Origin: Treponema saccharophilum DSM 2985
GTDB lineage: Bacteria; Spirochaetota; Spirochaetia; Treponematales; Treponemataceae
DNA: 64,000 nucleotides
Assembly: GCF_000255555.1 (NCBI RefSeq)
Contig: NZ_AGRW01000052.1
Coordinates: 124,001 to 188,000 of the forward strand
Direction of reading: 5' to 3'
Part shown: positions 1-9,707 of the stretch, one piece after another
Numbering within the stretch: the first letter of the stretch is position 1
How the letters are laid out: every line of letters starts with the position of its first letter
Notes under the pieces: model-generated
The model's database searches: none
Seen by the model: the letters and a program-made list of their open reading frames with translations, nothing else
What the model was told of the DNA's origin: nothing
Position numbers and translations under genes: made by a program

Positions 1-398
1 GCGTTGAACCGGTACTCAATGTCTTTCGTCAGCAGCTGGTTCGTCGCGGGGATAGCGACCGCGCCGATTCTGTGCATGGCAAGGAGAATCACCCAGAATT
101 CCCAGCGCCTGCGGAGAATCATCATCACTTTGTCGCCTTTCCGTATTCCCTGCGCGGAAAAAAATGCCGCGGCCTGCTTCGATTTCCTTGAAAGCTCCGA
201 GAACGTGAACGTCCTCTCGTTGCCGTCGTCGTCGCACCACACGAGCGCGCGTTTCTCGGGCGCGTCCTTTGCGTATCTGTCCACCACGTCGTACGCGAAG
301 TTGAAGTCAGCAGGCGCCTTTATCTCGTATTTTGATTTCAGCTCGTCGTAGGAGATGTTTTCGTCGGTTAGATTTGTAAACTCTTTTATCAGGTTCAT
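1..398 (-). CDS. AMP-dependent acyl-CoA synthetase, N-terminal part (runs off window)
   Basis: The minus-strand reading frame begins with ATG at 398 and is open to the window edge, giving about 132 residues. The visible part reads like the N-terminus of an acetyl-CoA or medium-chain acyl-CoA synthetase: a YDVVDRYA-type segment, then WCDDDGNERTFTFSEL, then GIRKGDKVMMIL and AIPATNQL. These match the conserved start of ANL-superfamily enzymes that activate carboxylates to acyl-AMP and then acyl-CoA. The catalytic core lies outside the window, so substrate cannot be judged. It sits 77 bp downstream of a MarR gene on the same strand and could be its target. A weak SD precedes the start. Family assignment is fairly safe; chain-length specificity is open. 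Confidence 0.75.
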   Translation of the reverse strand, partial: MNLIKEFTNLTDENISYDELKSKYEIKAPADFNFAYDVVDRYAKDAPEKRALVWCDDDGNERTFTFSELSRKSKQAAAFFSAQGIRKGDKVMMILRRRWEFWVILLAMHRIGAVAIPATNQLLTKDIEYRFN

Positions 399-475
399 TT
401 GAAAATCCTTTGTCTGTTGTTTTCGCGTAAAATTAGACAGCGGAGATGAAAAAATGTTGCGGAAAAATCAGTTTT

Positions 476-922
476 TTATGGGAAATCTCTGTCGTCCGAT
501 ATGTTCTGCGAGAGGCGGACGAGAAGAGAGAGGAGCGTCCTCACGTCCTCGTCCGCAAGCCCCCGGTACGCCGTTGCCAGAAGTTCCTGCGACAGCGCCG
601 ATGTCGTCTCGTTGTATGCGCGCCCCTTTTCCGTGAGGGAAACGAATTTCCTGCGGGAATCGGACGCGCAGACATGAATCTCGACAAGCCCGAGGTTCTC
701 AAGCTTCTTTACGAGGGCTGTCGTCGTCGATTTGTCGCGGTTTATCTTTTCCGTCAGCTCGGAGAACGACAGCGCGCCCTTCGAGAGGCAGAAAAGAATG
801 AATCCGTGGGAAGTCGCAAGGTCGGGAAGACCGTTCTCCGCCATTTTTTTGTGGAGGAAATTCTGCGACTGCGAATGGATGCGCGAAATCAGCGACAGCA
901 CCGATGATACGCTGTATTCCAT
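476..922 (-). CDS. MarR family transcriptional regulator
   Basis: 148 residues, the usual MarR length. The winged-helix core is visible: LSFSELTEKINRDKSTTTAL (recognition helix region, residues about 55-75), followed by KKLENLGLVEIHVCASDSRR and a wing ending in VSLTEKGRAY. Such proteins are dimeric repressors or activators that often respond to small phenolic or acyl ligands. Its ATG overlaps the stop of the upstream chemoreceptor by one base (TGATG), so the two are co-transcribed and probably translationally coupled. The acyl-CoA synthetase follows 77 bp downstream, a plausible target. The ligand cannot be read from sequence. Confidence 0.88.
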   Translation of the reverse strand: MEYSVSSVLSLISRIHSQSQNFLHKKMAENGLPDLATSHGFILFCLSKGALSFSELTEKINRDKSTTTALVKKLENLGLVEIHVCASDSRRKFVSLTEKGRAYNETTSALSQELLATAYRGLADEDVRTLLSLLVRLSQNISDDRDFP

Positions 923-3051
923 CAGCTTATCTTGAATCCGTTTATCTTCGTCGAGATTGCGTTTATTGCCGAGTCGACGCGCTCCGCCGCTTCCGTGAGC
1001 TGCGTTTCGATTTTTGAGACGCTCTTCGCCGTCGAGCTTGTCCGCTCAAGCGATTCCTCGACCTCGCTTGCCGAGCGCGAAAGCTCCTCCGCGATTCCGT
1101 TGAGCTCGTCCTGGCTTGCCTTCATCTTGTCGCCGGCGTCGCGCACCACGAACGTCACCTCGCGCATCTGCTTGAGGACGTCGATTATCTGCTGCGAGCC
1201 GACGTCCTGCTCGCTCATCGCGTTGCGTATCGTCGTGACAATCTGCGACGTGTTGTCCATCTCGCTGTTCGTCGATTTGTAGATTGCGTCGGACTGCGCC
1301 GCCGCGTTCACGATTTTGTCGATGAGGGCTTTGATGTCCGCAATCTTCGTCTTGATTTCCTTCGACTGCACCGATGACGATTCCGCGAGCGTCCTGATTT
1401 CGTCCGAGACGACCGCGAATCCGCGCCCCGCGTCCCCCGCGTGCGCCGCCTCGATTGCGGCGTTCATGGCGAGAAGGTTCGTCTCGCTCGCGATGTTCGC
1501 GATTGTCTTGTTCGCGACGTCCAGGTCCTTCGATTTCTCCGACATCTCGTCCACGATTGTGCGGATTTCGCGCTGCGCAAGAAGACCTTTCTTGGAAAGT
1601 TCCTTGAGCTGCTCGAACGTCACGCTCATGTTCTCGCTCGATTTCGTGACGCTCCTGATGTTTCCTATCATCTCCTCGACGGCGGAGCTTGCCTCCTCGA
1701 CGGCGTTGCTCTGGCTGTTTATGAGTGAGTCGAGGTTCGTGACTTTCTCCGCGATTTCCCCGACGACGCGCTTCGAGTCCTGGACCGATGTGAGCTGCGT
1801 GTGCATCTGCCCCTCGGTCTCGCTGATTGATTTGTCGAGGTGCTCGACGTGGTCGTGCGTCTGCCCCAGGCTCCGGAGGAAATCCTCGTTCGCGGAAGAC
1901 ATAAGGTCGCGCGAGTTTGAGATGTCCGCGAAAAGCTGCTGCTGCTTCGCCATGAACTTGTTGAAGTTGTGCGTTATCTGCCCCACCTCGTTCGTCCCGC
2001 TTTCAGGAAGCCTGCGCGTGAGGTCTGCGTCGCCCGTCGAAATCTGCCCGAGGTTCTTGTTGATGAACTTGAGCGGCTTTATGGAATGGAAAAGGAGGAG
2101 CGATGTTATCAGCGCCATCATCACTGCCGTGACGAGAATCGTCACGCCGAGGATGAGCGCGAGCGTGTTCGCCGTCTTCTTCATCGTGCTCGTCGGGATT
2201 ACGGTGATGACCGTCCACGATGTGCTCGGAATCGCGCGGAGGAAAATCTCGTTCTTGACGCCTGCGTTGTACAGCGTCGAGTGCAGGATTGACCTGTTCT
2301 TCGTCTTGCTCGGCTCTGCCGTCCGTATGTATTCGAGGGCGTCGTCGGCGAATTTCGACTGCTCAAGCGTCCAGCACGGGAACTTCAGTATCGTCTCCGT
2401 CGCGGGGCCGGCGATGTAGTATCCGCGCGAGTCGACCGTCACGCCGAATCCTTTGGGGCTTGCGATGTCCTTTCCCTTTATTTTGAGGACCGCGTTCTGA
2501 AGGTTCGACACCGGAGCGAAACCGACGAAGAATCCCTTGTCGTGGAAGTTTCCCGTCTTGCAGTACGGAATCAGCCCCGTCTCGTAGCTGTCGCCAATCG
2601 GCTCCGCGTAGAGCTGGTCGAGCTGGTTGTCCTTCATCTTCCTGAAATACGGGTATGTCGAGCAGTCCTCGATTGTCCCGTCGTCGTTGTAGAGCTTTTC
2701 AGTCGCATAGTCGGCGTACGATATCCTCACGAAGTTCTTGCTTCTCATCTTGCTGTACGAGATGAGCATACTGTGTATCTCGACCGGGTCGAACGACTCC
2801 ATGCCGACCTCGTTGAACATCGTGTATGTGCGGATTTGCTGCATGTGCATCTGGTTTCTGTTGCTGATTGAGTCCGCGGCGGAGTTCACCAGCTCCATCG
2901 TGTCATCTACGACCATCTGGTCCACCTGCTTTGACGTAAGGATTACGCAGATTATGGACGAGCCCAACAGCAGCATGACCATTACGGCTATTATTTTCCA
3001 TGCAATCTGGATAGCCAGGCTGCTCTTCTTGCTTCCGCTTTTCGTTCCCAT
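922..3051 (-). CDS. methyl-accepting chemotaxis protein
   Basis: 709 residues. Residues about 17-38 form a first membrane helix. A periplasmic sensor of about 240 residues follows and looks like a Cache-type domain ([26 protein letters not shown]). A second helix lies near 295-320, then HAMP ([25 protein letters not shown]), then a long coiled-coil signalling domain. The cytoplasmic hairpin tip is clear: [20 protein letters not shown] followed by [18 protein letters not shown], which binds CheW and CheA. Cache chemoreceptors usually sense small organic ligands; the ligand is unknown here. The start has a good SD (AGGAGA). A TATAAT-like -10 lies upstream. It is first in an operon with the MarR gene. 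Confidence 0.95.
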   Translation of the reverse strand: MGTKSGSKKSSLAIQIAWKIIAVMVMLLLGSSIICVILTSKQVDQMVVDDTMELVNSAADSISNRNQMHMQQIRTYTMFNEVGMESFDPVEIHSMLISYSKMRSKNFVRISYADYATEKLYNDDGTIEDCSTYPYFRKMKDNQLDQLYAEPIGDSYETGLIPYCKTGNFHDKGFFVGFAPVSNLQNAVLKIKGKDIASPKGFGVTVDSRGYYIAGPATETILKFPCWTLEQSKFADDALEYIRTAEPSKTKNRSILHSTLYNAGVKNEIFLRAIPSTSWTVITVIPTSTMKKTANTLALILGVTILVTAVMMALITSLLLFHSIKPLKFINKNLGQISTGDADLTRRLPESGTNEVGQITHNFNKFMAKQQQLFADISNSRDLMSSANEDFLRSLGQTHDHVEHLDKSISETEGQMHTQLTSVQDSKRVVGEIAEKVTNLDSLINSQSNAVEEASSAVEEMIGNIRSVTKSSENMSVTFEQLKELSKKGLLAQREIRTIVDEMSEKSKDLDVANKTIANIASETNLLAMNAAIEAAHAGDAGRGFAVVSDEIRTLAESSSVQSKEIKTKIADIKALIDKIVNAAAQSDAIYKSTNSEMDNTSQIVTTIRNAMSEQDVGSQQIIDVLKQMREVTFVVRDAGDKMKASQDELNGIAEELSRSASEVEESLERTSSTAKSVSKIETQLTEAAERVDSAINAISTKINGFKIS

Positions 3052-3093
3052 TTATCTCTCCTGGAGTAGAATTTTAGATAAAATATCTTAGTA

Positions 3094-3101
3094 TTATAAA
3101 G
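3094..3101 (-). promoter_or_regulatory. -10 element of the chemoreceptor/MarR operon
   Basis: On the minus strand the sequence TTTATAAT lies about 45 bases upstream of the chemoreceptor start, followed by an SD-containing leader. The -35 is not distinct. This is a motif call only. Confidence 0.4.
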
Positions 3102-3124
3102 CAGAAAGGATTCTTTTTCCGTGC

Positions 3125-3143
3125 CGATAACAAAATGTTATCG
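3125..3143. promoter_or_regulatory. palindrome CGATAAC-N5-GTTATCG upstream of fhs
   Basis: Perfect 7-bp arms with a 5-base centre, in the intergenic region between the divergent chemoreceptor and fhs genes. The same arms occur with a 3-base centre at 30988-31004, between the tannase-like gene and its LysR neighbour. It is a candidate protein-binding site; the regulator is unknown. Confidence 0.4.
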
Positions 3144-3178
3144 TTCTTTTACAAAAACGGAAAGCGCCTATTTTGCGC

Positions 3179-3199
3179 ACACTATCACGAAAATAGTGT
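3179..3199. promoter_or_regulatory. second palindrome in the fhs promoter region
   Basis: Perfect 7-bp arms ACACTAT and ATAGTGT separated by 7 bases, directly followed by TAGAAT, which could be the fhs -10. A binding protein here would cover the core promoter. Candidate operator only. Confidence 0.35.
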
Positions 3200-3241
3200 A
3201 GAATCGAGCCCGAAAAAAAACACGAGCAGTTGGGGGAATGT

Positions 3242-4924
3242 ATGACAGACATAGAAATCGCTCAGAAAAACGTGATGGCTCCTATTGCGGACGTCGCGAA
3301 AAAAATCGGTATAGGCGAGGAATCGCTTGAGCTGTATGGACCGTACAAGGCAAAAATCACAATGGCGGAACTGCGCGCGCTGCAGGAGAAGGCGCGCGAC
3401 CCGCAGAAACGGGGAAAACTCATCCTGACGACGGCCGTCACCCCGACACCCGCGGGCGAGGGGAAAAGCACCGTCTCGATCGGGCTTGGCGACGGGCTGA
3501 ACAGGATAGGGAAGAAGGCGGTAATCGCGCTGCGCGAGCCGTCGCTCGGGCCGTGCTTCGGGGTGAAGGGAGGCGCATGCGGCGGCGGATACGCGCAGAT
3601 TGTCCCGATGGAGGACATCAACCTTCATTTTACCGGCGACATCCACGCAATCTCCATCGCGAACAACCTCATCTCCGCGATAATCGACAACCACATACAC
3701 CAGACGAACGCGCTGCGCATCGACCCGCGCACCGTGACGTGGAAGCGCGTCGTCGATTTGAACGACCGCGCGCTCAGGAACATCACGATTGGGCTTGGCG
3801 GGCGGACGGACGGCATTCCGCGCGAGGACCATTTCTGCATCTCCGTCGCGTCGGAGCTTATGGCGATTGTCTGCCTCGCGACCTCGATTTCCGACCTCAA
3901 GAAGCGCATAGACAACATCACGGTTGCGCAGACGTTCGACAGGCGCCCGCTCAAATTCGGGGAATTCAAGTGCACCGGCGCGATAGCCGCGCTCCTCAAG
4001 GACGCGATAAAGCCGAACCTCGTGCAGACGCTCGAGAAGAATCCCGTTTTCGTCCATTGCGGCCCGTTCGCGAACATCGCGCAGGGAACGAATTCCGTGA
4101 ACGCGACGCTCTGCGCGCTGGCGAGCGGCGATTACGTCGTCACCGAGGCGGGGTTCGCTGCCGATTTGGGCGCGGAGAAATTCATGGACATAAAATGCCG
4201 CGCCGCGGGAATCTCCCCCGATGCGGTCGTCGTTGTCGCGACGGTGCGGGCGCTCAAGATGCACGGCGGGATGGCGAAGGCCGACCTTTCGACGCCGAGC
4301 ATCGCCGCGCTGCAGAAGGGCTTCGAGAACCTTTCCGTCCATCTCGACAACATCAAAAAATTCGGCGTCCCCTCAATCGTCGCCGTGAACAAATTCGTGA
4401 CGGACACCGACGAGGAAATCGCCATGCTCGAAAAACTCTGCGAGACGAAGGGCGCGCGCGCTGTCCTGTGCGAGGGCTGGGCGAAAGGCGGCGAGGGAAT
4501 GGAGGAGCTTGCCCGTGCCGTCGTAGACATCACGGAGAAAACGAAGGCGGACTTCCGCTACCTTTACGAGTCGAGCGCGTCGTTCGTGGAAAAAATCCGC
4601 ACAATCGCGCGCCAGATATACCGCGCCTCCGACGTGGAATTCCCGCCGAGCGTCCTGAAAAAGCTCCGCGAATACGAGGAGATGGGATACAAGGAGCTTC
4701 CCGTCTGCATCGCCAAGACGCAGAATTCGCTGAGCCACGACCCCAAGCTTATGGGCGCGCCGAAGGATTACATATTCCCCGTCCGCGACGTCCAGCTGTA
4801 TTCCGGCGCGGGATTCGTCGTCGTCCTTGCGGGCGACATCATGACGATGCCGGGGCTTCCGAAAATGCCTGCCGCCCTCAACATCGACATCGACGACGAC
4901 GGCGTGATTTCCGGGCTGTTCTGA
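3242..4924 (+). CDS. fhs: formate--tetrahydrofolate ligase
   Basis: 560 residues, the normal length. Catalyses ATP-dependent formation of 10-formyl-tetrahydrofolate from formate, feeding purine, formyl-methionine and one-carbon metabolism. Visible signatures: the N-terminal activation region LTTAVTPTPAGEGKSTVSIG (P-loop-like, residues about 60-80), REPSLGPCFGVKGGACGGGY, the dinucleotide-like EAGFAADLGAEKF, and the C-terminal MPGLPKMPAALNIDID. The ATG at 3242 is chosen because GGGGG lies 6-7 bases upstream; an in-frame TTG at 3230 would add four residues. It appears monocistronic, with two palindromes upstream and a terminator downstream. Confidence 0.97.
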   Translation: MTDIEIAQKNVMAPIADVAKKIGIGEESLELYGPYKAKITMAELRALQEKARDPQKRGKLILTTAVTPTPAGEGKSTVSIGLGDGLNRIGKKAVIALREPSLGPCFGVKGGACGGGYAQIVPMEDINLHFTGDIHAISIANNLISAIIDNHIHQTNALRIDPRTVTWKRVVDLNDRALRNITIGLGGRTDGIPREDHFCISVASELMAIVCLATSISDLKKRIDNITVAQTFDRRPLKFGEFKCTGAIAALLKDAIKPNLVQTLEKNPVFVHCGPFANIAQGTNSVNATLCALASGDYVVTEAGFAADLGAEKFMDIKCRAAGISPDAVVVVATVRALKMHGGMAKADLSTPSIAALQKGFENLSVHLDNIKKFGVPSIVAVNKFVTDTDEEIAMLEKLCETKGARAVLCEGWAKGGEGMEELARAVVDITEKTKADFRYLYESSASFVEKIRTIARQIYRASDVEFPPSVLKKLREYEEMGYKELPVCIAKTQNSLSHDPKLMGAPKDYIFPVRDVQLYSGAGFVVVLAGDIMTMPGLPKMPAALNIDIDDDGVISGLF

Positions 4925-4932
4925 TTTTTTGT

Positions 4933-4978
4933 CCGTCCGGCTCCTTTTTTCCGCTGCCGGGCGGAATTTCTTTTTTTT
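4933..4978 (+). terminator. rho-independent terminator after fhs
   Basis: Arms CCGTCCGGC (4933-4941) and GCCGGGCGG (4956-4964) pair with one wobble and are followed by a T-rich run to 4978. It separates fhs from the following membrane protein gene. Confidence 0.7.
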
Positions 4979-4996
4979 CGTGATTTTGGAGTGTGA

Positions 4997-5776
4997 ATGT
5001 TCAGGTTCTTTTTGAAGAAAAATTTTGCGGACGGGTGGGACAACATGTTCTTCCTGATGGTTTCGAACGTGTTCGCGATTGTCGTGCTCGCGGCGGCGTT
5101 TTACGGAATTCGCTTCTCGCTGCGGGTAAATCCGTTCCTCCCGAACGCCGTCCTCATCGGTGCGGGCGGAATCTTGATGACGCTCATCTTCGCTTTCGGG
5201 GCGAATGCCGCGAAAATCGCGAATTTCGGTTCGGGAAGCTTCGGCACGTTCTTCAGGGCGTTCTCGTATGCGTGGCGGATAGGGTTCTTTTCGGGCGCCG
5301 CGCTCATGCTGCTAGTCCTGATGATTCGGTTCGGCGTAATCTACTACCTTTCAGCCGGCGGATTTTTCTCCCTCGCCATGATTGCGTTCCTCGGGTGGTT
5401 CTCGTTCATATCGGCGTGCGCGCTGCAGTGGTTCGTCCCGCTTTACTTCCTTCAGGAGCAGAACGGCTTCTCAAAGTGCCTGAAAAAATCGTTCATAATT
5501 TTCTTCGACAACCCGCTTTTCTCGGTCGGCGTTTTCTTCCACAACGTCGTCATCTTCCTGATTTCGTGCGCGTTCTTCATGATTGTCCCCGGCTTCTTCG
5601 GGCTGACGCTCTCCTCGACGAACGCGCTCCGCCTCCGCCTGAAGAAATACGACTGGCTAGAGGAAATGGAGCAGCGCGAGCCTGGATTCTCGACGGACCG
5701 GAACCGCCGCAACGAAATCCCGTGGGACGACCTCCTCGCCGAGGACCGCGAGACGCTCGGCCCGAGCGGGCGGTGA
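4997..5776 (+). CDS. conserved membrane protein of unknown function
   Basis: 259 residues with five or six predicted hydrophobic segments (about residues 18-42, 50-68, 88-112, 118-142, 165-200), a short basic N-terminus (MFRFFLKKNFADGWDN) and a hydrophilic acidic C-terminal tail. The overall look, including the early DGWDNMFFLM segment, recalls the DUF624/YesL-type membrane proteins of Firmicutes and spirochaetes, but I cannot confirm that family. It follows fhs after a terminator and is probably transcribed separately. The first repeat array begins 15 bases after its stop codon. Function not assigned. Confidence 0.7.
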   Translation: MFRFFLKKNFADGWDNMFFLMVSNVFAIVVLAAAFYGIRFSLRVNPFLPNAVLIGAGGILMTLIFAFGANAAKIANFGSGSFGTFFRAFSYAWRIGFFSGAALMLLVLMIRFGVIYYLSAGGFFSLAMIAFLGWFSFISACALQWFVPLYFLQEQNGFSKCLKKSFIIFFDNPLFSVGVFFHNVVIFLISCAFFMIVPGFFGLTLSSTNALRLRLKKYDWLEEMEQREPGFSTDRNRRNEIPWDDLLAEDRETLGPSGR

Positions 5777-5790
5777 GCATTTCTTTTTCC

Positions 5791-6034
5791 GTTCCAAGAT
5801 GGCTTGGTTGGAGTAAGCGTGCGCCGGTGCGCATTTGCGCACCTTCCTTGCCAGGAGGGCGGAGGCTTGCGGGTTTTTTCCCGTTCTAAGATTTGCTTGG
5901 TTGGAGCAAGCGTGCGGCGGTGCGCATTTGCGCACCTTCCTTGCCCGGGGGGCGGAGGACTTGCGGGGTTTTCCCCGTTCCAAGATTGGCTTGGTTGGAG
6001 CAAGCGTGCGCCGGTGCGCATTGCGCACCTTCCT
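5791..6034. repeat. tandem repeat array A, three units of about 93 bp
   Basis: This 290-bp gap between convergent genes holds three copies beginning with GTTC(C/T)AAG at 5791, 5883 and 5977. Each contains the core CTTGGTTGGAG(C/T)AAGCGTG, then CGGTGCGC and GCGCACCTTCC, which form a GTGCGC/GCGCAC inverted repeat. Units are joined by GCTTGCGGG and a short T-run. The core is shared with the larger array at 27676-28365. No gene is evident here; the minus-strand open frame across it is a by-product of the repeat. Confidence 0.9.
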
Positions 6035-6066
6035 GAGGGGAGGTGCGCGTTTGTGAGAGGGGCGGG

Positions 6067-6555
6067 TTAGAGGCTGATTTTTGAGAGGGCCTTCGTTTGT
6101 TTTACGAGGTTGACCATCTCGATTGCGCCGATCGCGCAGTCGTAGCCTTTGTTTCCGGCTTTTGTGCCGGCGCGCTCGATTGCCTGCTGGATTGTGTCGG
6201 TTGTGAGGACGCCGAACATGACGGGAATGCCTGTCTGCAGTGAAATCTGGGCGATTCCCTTCGAGACTTCCGCGCAGACGTAGTCGTAGTGGCTTGTCGA
6301 GCCGCGGATGACGGCGCCGAGCGCTATAATCGCGTCGTATTTCTTCGACTCCGCAAGGTGCTTGCAAGCGACGGGAATTTCGAACGCTCCGGGAACCCAG
6401 GCAAGGTCGATGTTGTCCTCGCTGACGTCATGCCTGACGAGCGCGTCGCGCGCGCCGCCAATCAGCTTCGAAACGATGAATTCGTTGAATCTCGACGCGA
6501 CGATGGCGATTTTCATTCCGCCGGCATCGGTCAGTTTTCCTTCGATGATGTTCAT
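6067..6555 (-). CDS. ribH: 6,7-dimethyl-8-ribityllumazine synthase
   Basis: 162 residues, typical. Condenses 5-amino-6-ribitylamino-uracil with 3,4-dihydroxy-2-butanone 4-phosphate, the penultimate step of riboflavin synthesis. Visible motifs: [14 protein letters not shown] near the N-terminus, [13 protein letters not shown] (substrate pocket), [18 protein letters not shown] with the catalytic histidine region, and [11 protein letters not shown]. The ATG at 6555 is preceded by AAGGAGAC, so the five extra upstream codons are dropped. It is the last gene of the rib operon, 81 bp after the secreted F5/8C-like gene. Confidence 0.95.
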   Translation of the reverse strand: MNIIEGKLTDAGGMKIAIVASRFNEFIVSKLIGGARDALVRHDVSEDNIDLAWVPGAFEIPVACKHLAESKKYDAIIALGAVIRGSTSHYDYVCAEVSKGIAQISLQTGIPVMFGVLTTDTIQQAIERAGTKAGNKGYDCAIGAIEMVNLVKQTKALSKISL

Positions 6556-6636
6556 TTTTGTCTCCTTCAAAAAAATAGTGTAGGTGCGCGGAATTCATTC
6601 CCCGCATTCCATTCTCGTTTTGTGTGCGGTGGTCTC

Positions 6637-7770
6637 TCAGTTTTCGCCGAAAATCCACTTTCCTCCCTTCGTCCGGAAATCGAGCTCGGCGAGGCACGTG
6701 TCGCTGAACGAGCTTCCCTTGTGGATTGAGAGGACTGTGAGCGCGCTTTTGTCCCATGGTGATTCCTGCGCTTCCGTCTTCCCGTCCGCGCAGGTGAATT
6801 CCGCTTTCGCGCCGGAGGAAATCCTTGCGATGCGGTTGTTCGCCTTGTAGAGCTTTTCCGTCTGCGCGTAGCCGTTGACAATCCGTATCCTGTCCGTCTC
6901 CGACGACGGGGATTTCACGGAGACCGAAATCTCCATCATGTCGTCGTCCGTGTCCTCGATGAAGCTTGTCGCCGGGTTTCCGTCGAACGCGTTCTGAATC
7001 GTGTAGAGGAACGGGCGTTTCCTGTCGATGAGCGCGAAGCTTCCCTCGATTTCGGCGTCGCAGTCCTTTTTGATGTCCATTTCGAGCGAGTCGCCGTAGA
7101 GGAACGCCGTCCCGAATTCCATGAACCACGCGCGGCTTTTCCGCTCGGCGGTGCGCTTCGGGCCGATGTGCGTTTCCGTCTCGCTCGTCGTGTGGAGCAG
7201 TATGCCGTTTATCATCCCGTCCCTGTTGATGATTTCGACGCTTGAGAACGAATTCTCGCAGAAGAACCATTCGTTCCCGTCGCTGTTCCAGTAGCGGAAC
7301 GGTTCCGCGCAGAGGCATCTGAGCCCTTTTTCCGTCTCGACGAACACGAGCTGGAACACGTTCTGCATCGGAACGCCGAACGCCTCCCGCTTTATCGCCG
7401 AGCGGAGCCGCGCGAAAAGGGAGCGGCCTTCCGTCCGTTCCGATTCCGATTTTTCCTCGCCGAGCAGCTTCGCGCCGTAATCGTGGTCTGCCGCTATTAC
7501 GCGGTAGATTTTCCCGTTGATGTATTTCTCCTCGAAAATCGCGGTCACCGAAAGAACACGCGGGGCGCGGTCGTCCCTTGCCGTGTAGGCGCGCACGACC
7601 GGCTCGATTTTTTCCTTCAGCGCGGAAAGCACGTCCTCGTTCGTGACGCGCCCGATTCTCTCGTAGTTGTTCCCGAACAGAACCTGCCTGAAATCCTGCG
7701 CGCGCGCCGCCCCGGCCGACAAGGCGATGAGCATGAGCGGAACAGCTGCCTTTCTTGCGTGGAATCTCAA
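6637..7770 (-). CDS. exported protein with C-terminal NADase-type glycan-binding (F5/8C-like) domain
   Basis: 377 residues. The start is a TTG at 7770 that overlaps the ribBA stop (TTGA), giving a basic-then-hydrophobic signal peptide ending in GAARA before QDF; no better start exists. Residues about 240-340 resemble the discoidin-like 'NADase-type glycan-binding' domain: [40 protein letters not shown] and RIARI. This suggests a secreted or periplasmic carbohydrate-binding protein. Its position inside the riboflavin operon, translationally coupled to ribBA, is odd because no flavin role is apparent. Domain call moderate, function unknown. Confidence 0.7.
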   Translation of the reverse strand: MRFHARKAAVPLMLIALSAGAARAQDFRQVLFGNNYERIGRVTNEDVLSALKEKIEPVVRAYTARDDRAPRVLSVTAIFEEKYINGKIYRVIAADHDYGAKLLGEEKSESERTEGRSLFARLRSAIKREAFGVPMQNVFQLVFVETEKGLRCLCAEPFRYWNSDGNEWFFCENSFSSVEIINRDGMINGILLHTTSETETHIGPKRTAERKSRAWFMEFGTAFLYGDSLEMDIKKDCDAEIEGSFALIDRKRPFLYTIQNAFDGNPATSFIEDTDDDMMEISVSVKSPSSETDRIRIVNGYAQTEKLYKANNRIARISSGAKAEFTCADGKTEAQESPWDKSALTVLSIHKGSSFSDTCLAELDFRTKGGKWIFGEN

Positions 7771-8984
7771 AGCATATGCCCCATTCTTCGCTTTTTCGTC
7801 AGCAGGTACTCGATGTCCTGCGGGCGCGTCTTGACGGCGAGGGGAACGCGCTCCGTTATCTCGATTCCTTTCCCGCCCGCGTTTATCTGCTCGATTTTGT
7901 CGGGATTGTTCGTCATCAGCCGGATTTTCCGCACGCCGAGGTCGCGCAGAATCTGGATTCCGCAGTTGTAGTCGCGCGCGTCTGCCGGAAGCCCGAGCGC
8001 GAGGTTCGCGTCTACGGTGTCCATCCCGTTGTCCTGGAGCGAATACGCCTTTATCTTGTTTAGAAGCCCGATTCCGCGTCCTTCCTGCCGCAGGTACACG
8101 AGGATTCCGCGCCCTTCCTCCGCGATTTTTCTCATCGCCGCGTCGAACTGGTCGCCGCAGTCGCATTTGAGCGAGCCGAACGCGTCACCCGTAAGGCATT
8201 CCGAGTGCACCCTGACGAGGACCGGCTTGTCGCCCGTGACGTCGCCGAGGACGAGCGCGGCGTGCTCCGCTCCCGTTATCCTGTCGTGGAATCCGAAAAG
8301 CCTGAAGTCGCCGTACCGTGTCGGAAGGCGCGCCTCGGCTTTCCTCTCGACGATTTTCTCGTGGCTTTTCCGGTATTCGATGAGCTGCTCAATCGTGATG
8401 AGCGTCATTCCCCATTCTTTTCGCAATTTGTCGAGCTCGGGAAGTCGCGCCATGTGTCCGTCCGCGCTCATAATCTCGCAGCACAAGCCCGCTTCTTTCA
8501 AGCCCGCCAAGCGACACAAATCCACAGTCGCCTCAGTGTGTCCCTGCCGCGCGAAAACGCCGTTTTTCACAGCGATGAGCGGGAACATATGACCGGGACG
8601 GCGGAAATCAGAAGGCTTCGTGTCGTCTTTGGTGAGCGCAATCGCCGTCGCCGAGCGGTCAAACGCGCTGATTCCCGTTGAAGTCGAAACGTGGTCAATC
8701 GATACAGTGAAGGCGGTTTCGTGATTGTCAGTGTTTTTTGCGACCATCGGGAAAAGCTCAAGCTTCTCTGCGATTTCCTCGCTAATCGGAGTGCAAATCA
8801 AGCCCTTTGCATTGCACGCCATAAAGTTGATGTTCTCGCCTGTAGCTGCCTCCGCCGCACAAATCAAATCGCCCTCGTTCTCGCGGTTCTCGTCGTCGGT
8901 AACCATAATTATTTTGCCAGCGCGCAAATCCGCCAACGCCTGCTCTATGCTGTCAAATTGTATCTTCTCGTCATTCTTATCCAT
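7767..8984 (-). CDS. ribBA: bifunctional 3,4-dihydroxy-2-butanone 4-phosphate synthase / GTP cyclohydrolase II
   Basis: 405 residues, the normal size for the fusion. The N-terminal half (RibB) shows [18 protein letters not shown] and later [10 protein letters not shown] and [12 protein letters not shown]. The C-terminal half (RibA) shows the zinc site [16 protein letters not shown] and the loop RQEGRGIGL. It provides both entry branches to riboflavin: the four-carbon unit from ribulose 5-phosphate and the pyrimidine from GTP. The ATG at 8984 has GGAGAAA upstream. Base composition appears to change within the gene near 8450, the RibB half being less GC-rich. Confidence 0.96.
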   Translation of the reverse strand: MDKNDEKIQFDSIEQALADLRAGKIIMVTDDENRENEGDLICAAEAATGENINFMACNAKGLICTPISEEIAEKLELFPMVAKNTDNHETAFTVSIDHVSTSTGISAFDRSATAIALTKDDTKPSDFRRPGHMFPLIAVKNGVFARQGHTEATVDLCRLAGLKEAGLCCEIMSADGHMARLPELDKLRKEWGMTLITIEQLIEYRKSHEKIVERKAEARLPTRYGDFRLFGFHDRITGAEHAALVLGDVTGDKPVLVRVHSECLTGDAFGSLKCDCGDQFDAAMRKIAEEGRGILVYLRQEGRGIGLLNKIKAYSLQDNGMDTVDANLALGLPADARDYNCGIQILRDLGVRKIRLMTNNPDKIEQINAGGKGIEITERVPLAVKTRPQDIEYLLTKKRRMGHML

Positions 8985-9048
8985 AAAAATATTTCTCCTC
9001 ACAGGCACGCCTGTTTCTCCCTAATCTATGCCTGTTTTCAAAGTAGCC

Positions 9049-9705
9049 TTATCTGTGGAAGCTCGGAAAGTTCGTCATATCGATTTCAGTTTGCTTTGTT
9101 TCCTCTTTGCCAAAACTCACAAAATGCTCGATATACTTTCCGACTACGTCGCACTCCACGTTTATGATGCTGCCGACTCGCTTGTTTTTGAGCGCGGTGT
9201 TCTCCCATGTGTGCGGAATGACAGCCACGCTGAACTCGCCATAATTGCCTTCGTTTTTCACGCTCGCCACCGTCAAACTGATTCCGTCAAGCGCAACCGA
9301 GCCCTTTTCGATGATGTAGCGGAAAAGCGGCTTTTCCACGCGGAAAAAGACATTGTACGCGTTGTCTTCCCGCCGTATCGCCGTAAGCCTTCCCGTGCCG
9401 TCGATGTGTCCCGAAACGATATGCCCGCCGAATCTGCCGTCAGCCCTCATCGCGCGCTCAAGGTTCACGGGAGAGCCTGCGGAAAGCAAAGACAGCGACG
9501 TTCTTCGGAACGTTTCGGGCGTAACGTCTGCCGAAAAGCTCGCGTCGTCCTTTTTGGTAACCGTGAGGCAAATGCCGTTTACAGCCACACTTTCGCCGAG
9601 TGTCAGCTCAGAAGCGAACTTTGCTTTTATCTGCAAAACCAAAGAGCTGCCGTTTTGTTCGATTGAGCCGATTGAGCCAACGTCTTCAACAATTCCAGTA
9701 AACAT
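9049..9705 (-). CDS. ribE: riboflavin synthase, alpha subunit
   Basis: 218 residues, containing the two lumazine-binding repeats of the trimeric enzyme: MFTGIVEDVGSI at the start with GESVAVNGICLTV, and a second repeat with GGHIVSGHIDGTG and GSVALDGISLTVASV. It dismutates two molecules of dimethyl-ribityllumazine to riboflavin and the ribitylamino-uracil. It begins two bases after the ribD stop, so the two are coupled; ribBA follows after 64 bp. Confidence 0.95.
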   Translation of the reverse strand: MFTGIVEDVGSIGSIEQNGSSLVLQIKAKFASELTLGESVAVNGICLTVTKKDDASFSADVTPETFRRTSLSLLSAGSPVNLERAMRADGRFGGHIVSGHIDGTGRLTAIRREDNAYNVFFRVEKPLFRYIIEKGSVALDGISLTVASVKNEGNYGEFSVAVIPHTWENTALKNKRVGSIINVECDVVGKYIEHFVSFGKEETKQTEIDMTNFPSFHR

Positions 9706-9707
9706 CT

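Noticed and set aside
5577-6021. Protein-coding frames across the repeat arrays (both arrays, both strands)
   Set aside because: The frames change with 1-3 base indels between units, have no ribosome binding site, and encode only repeat-derived Arg/Pro-rich strings.
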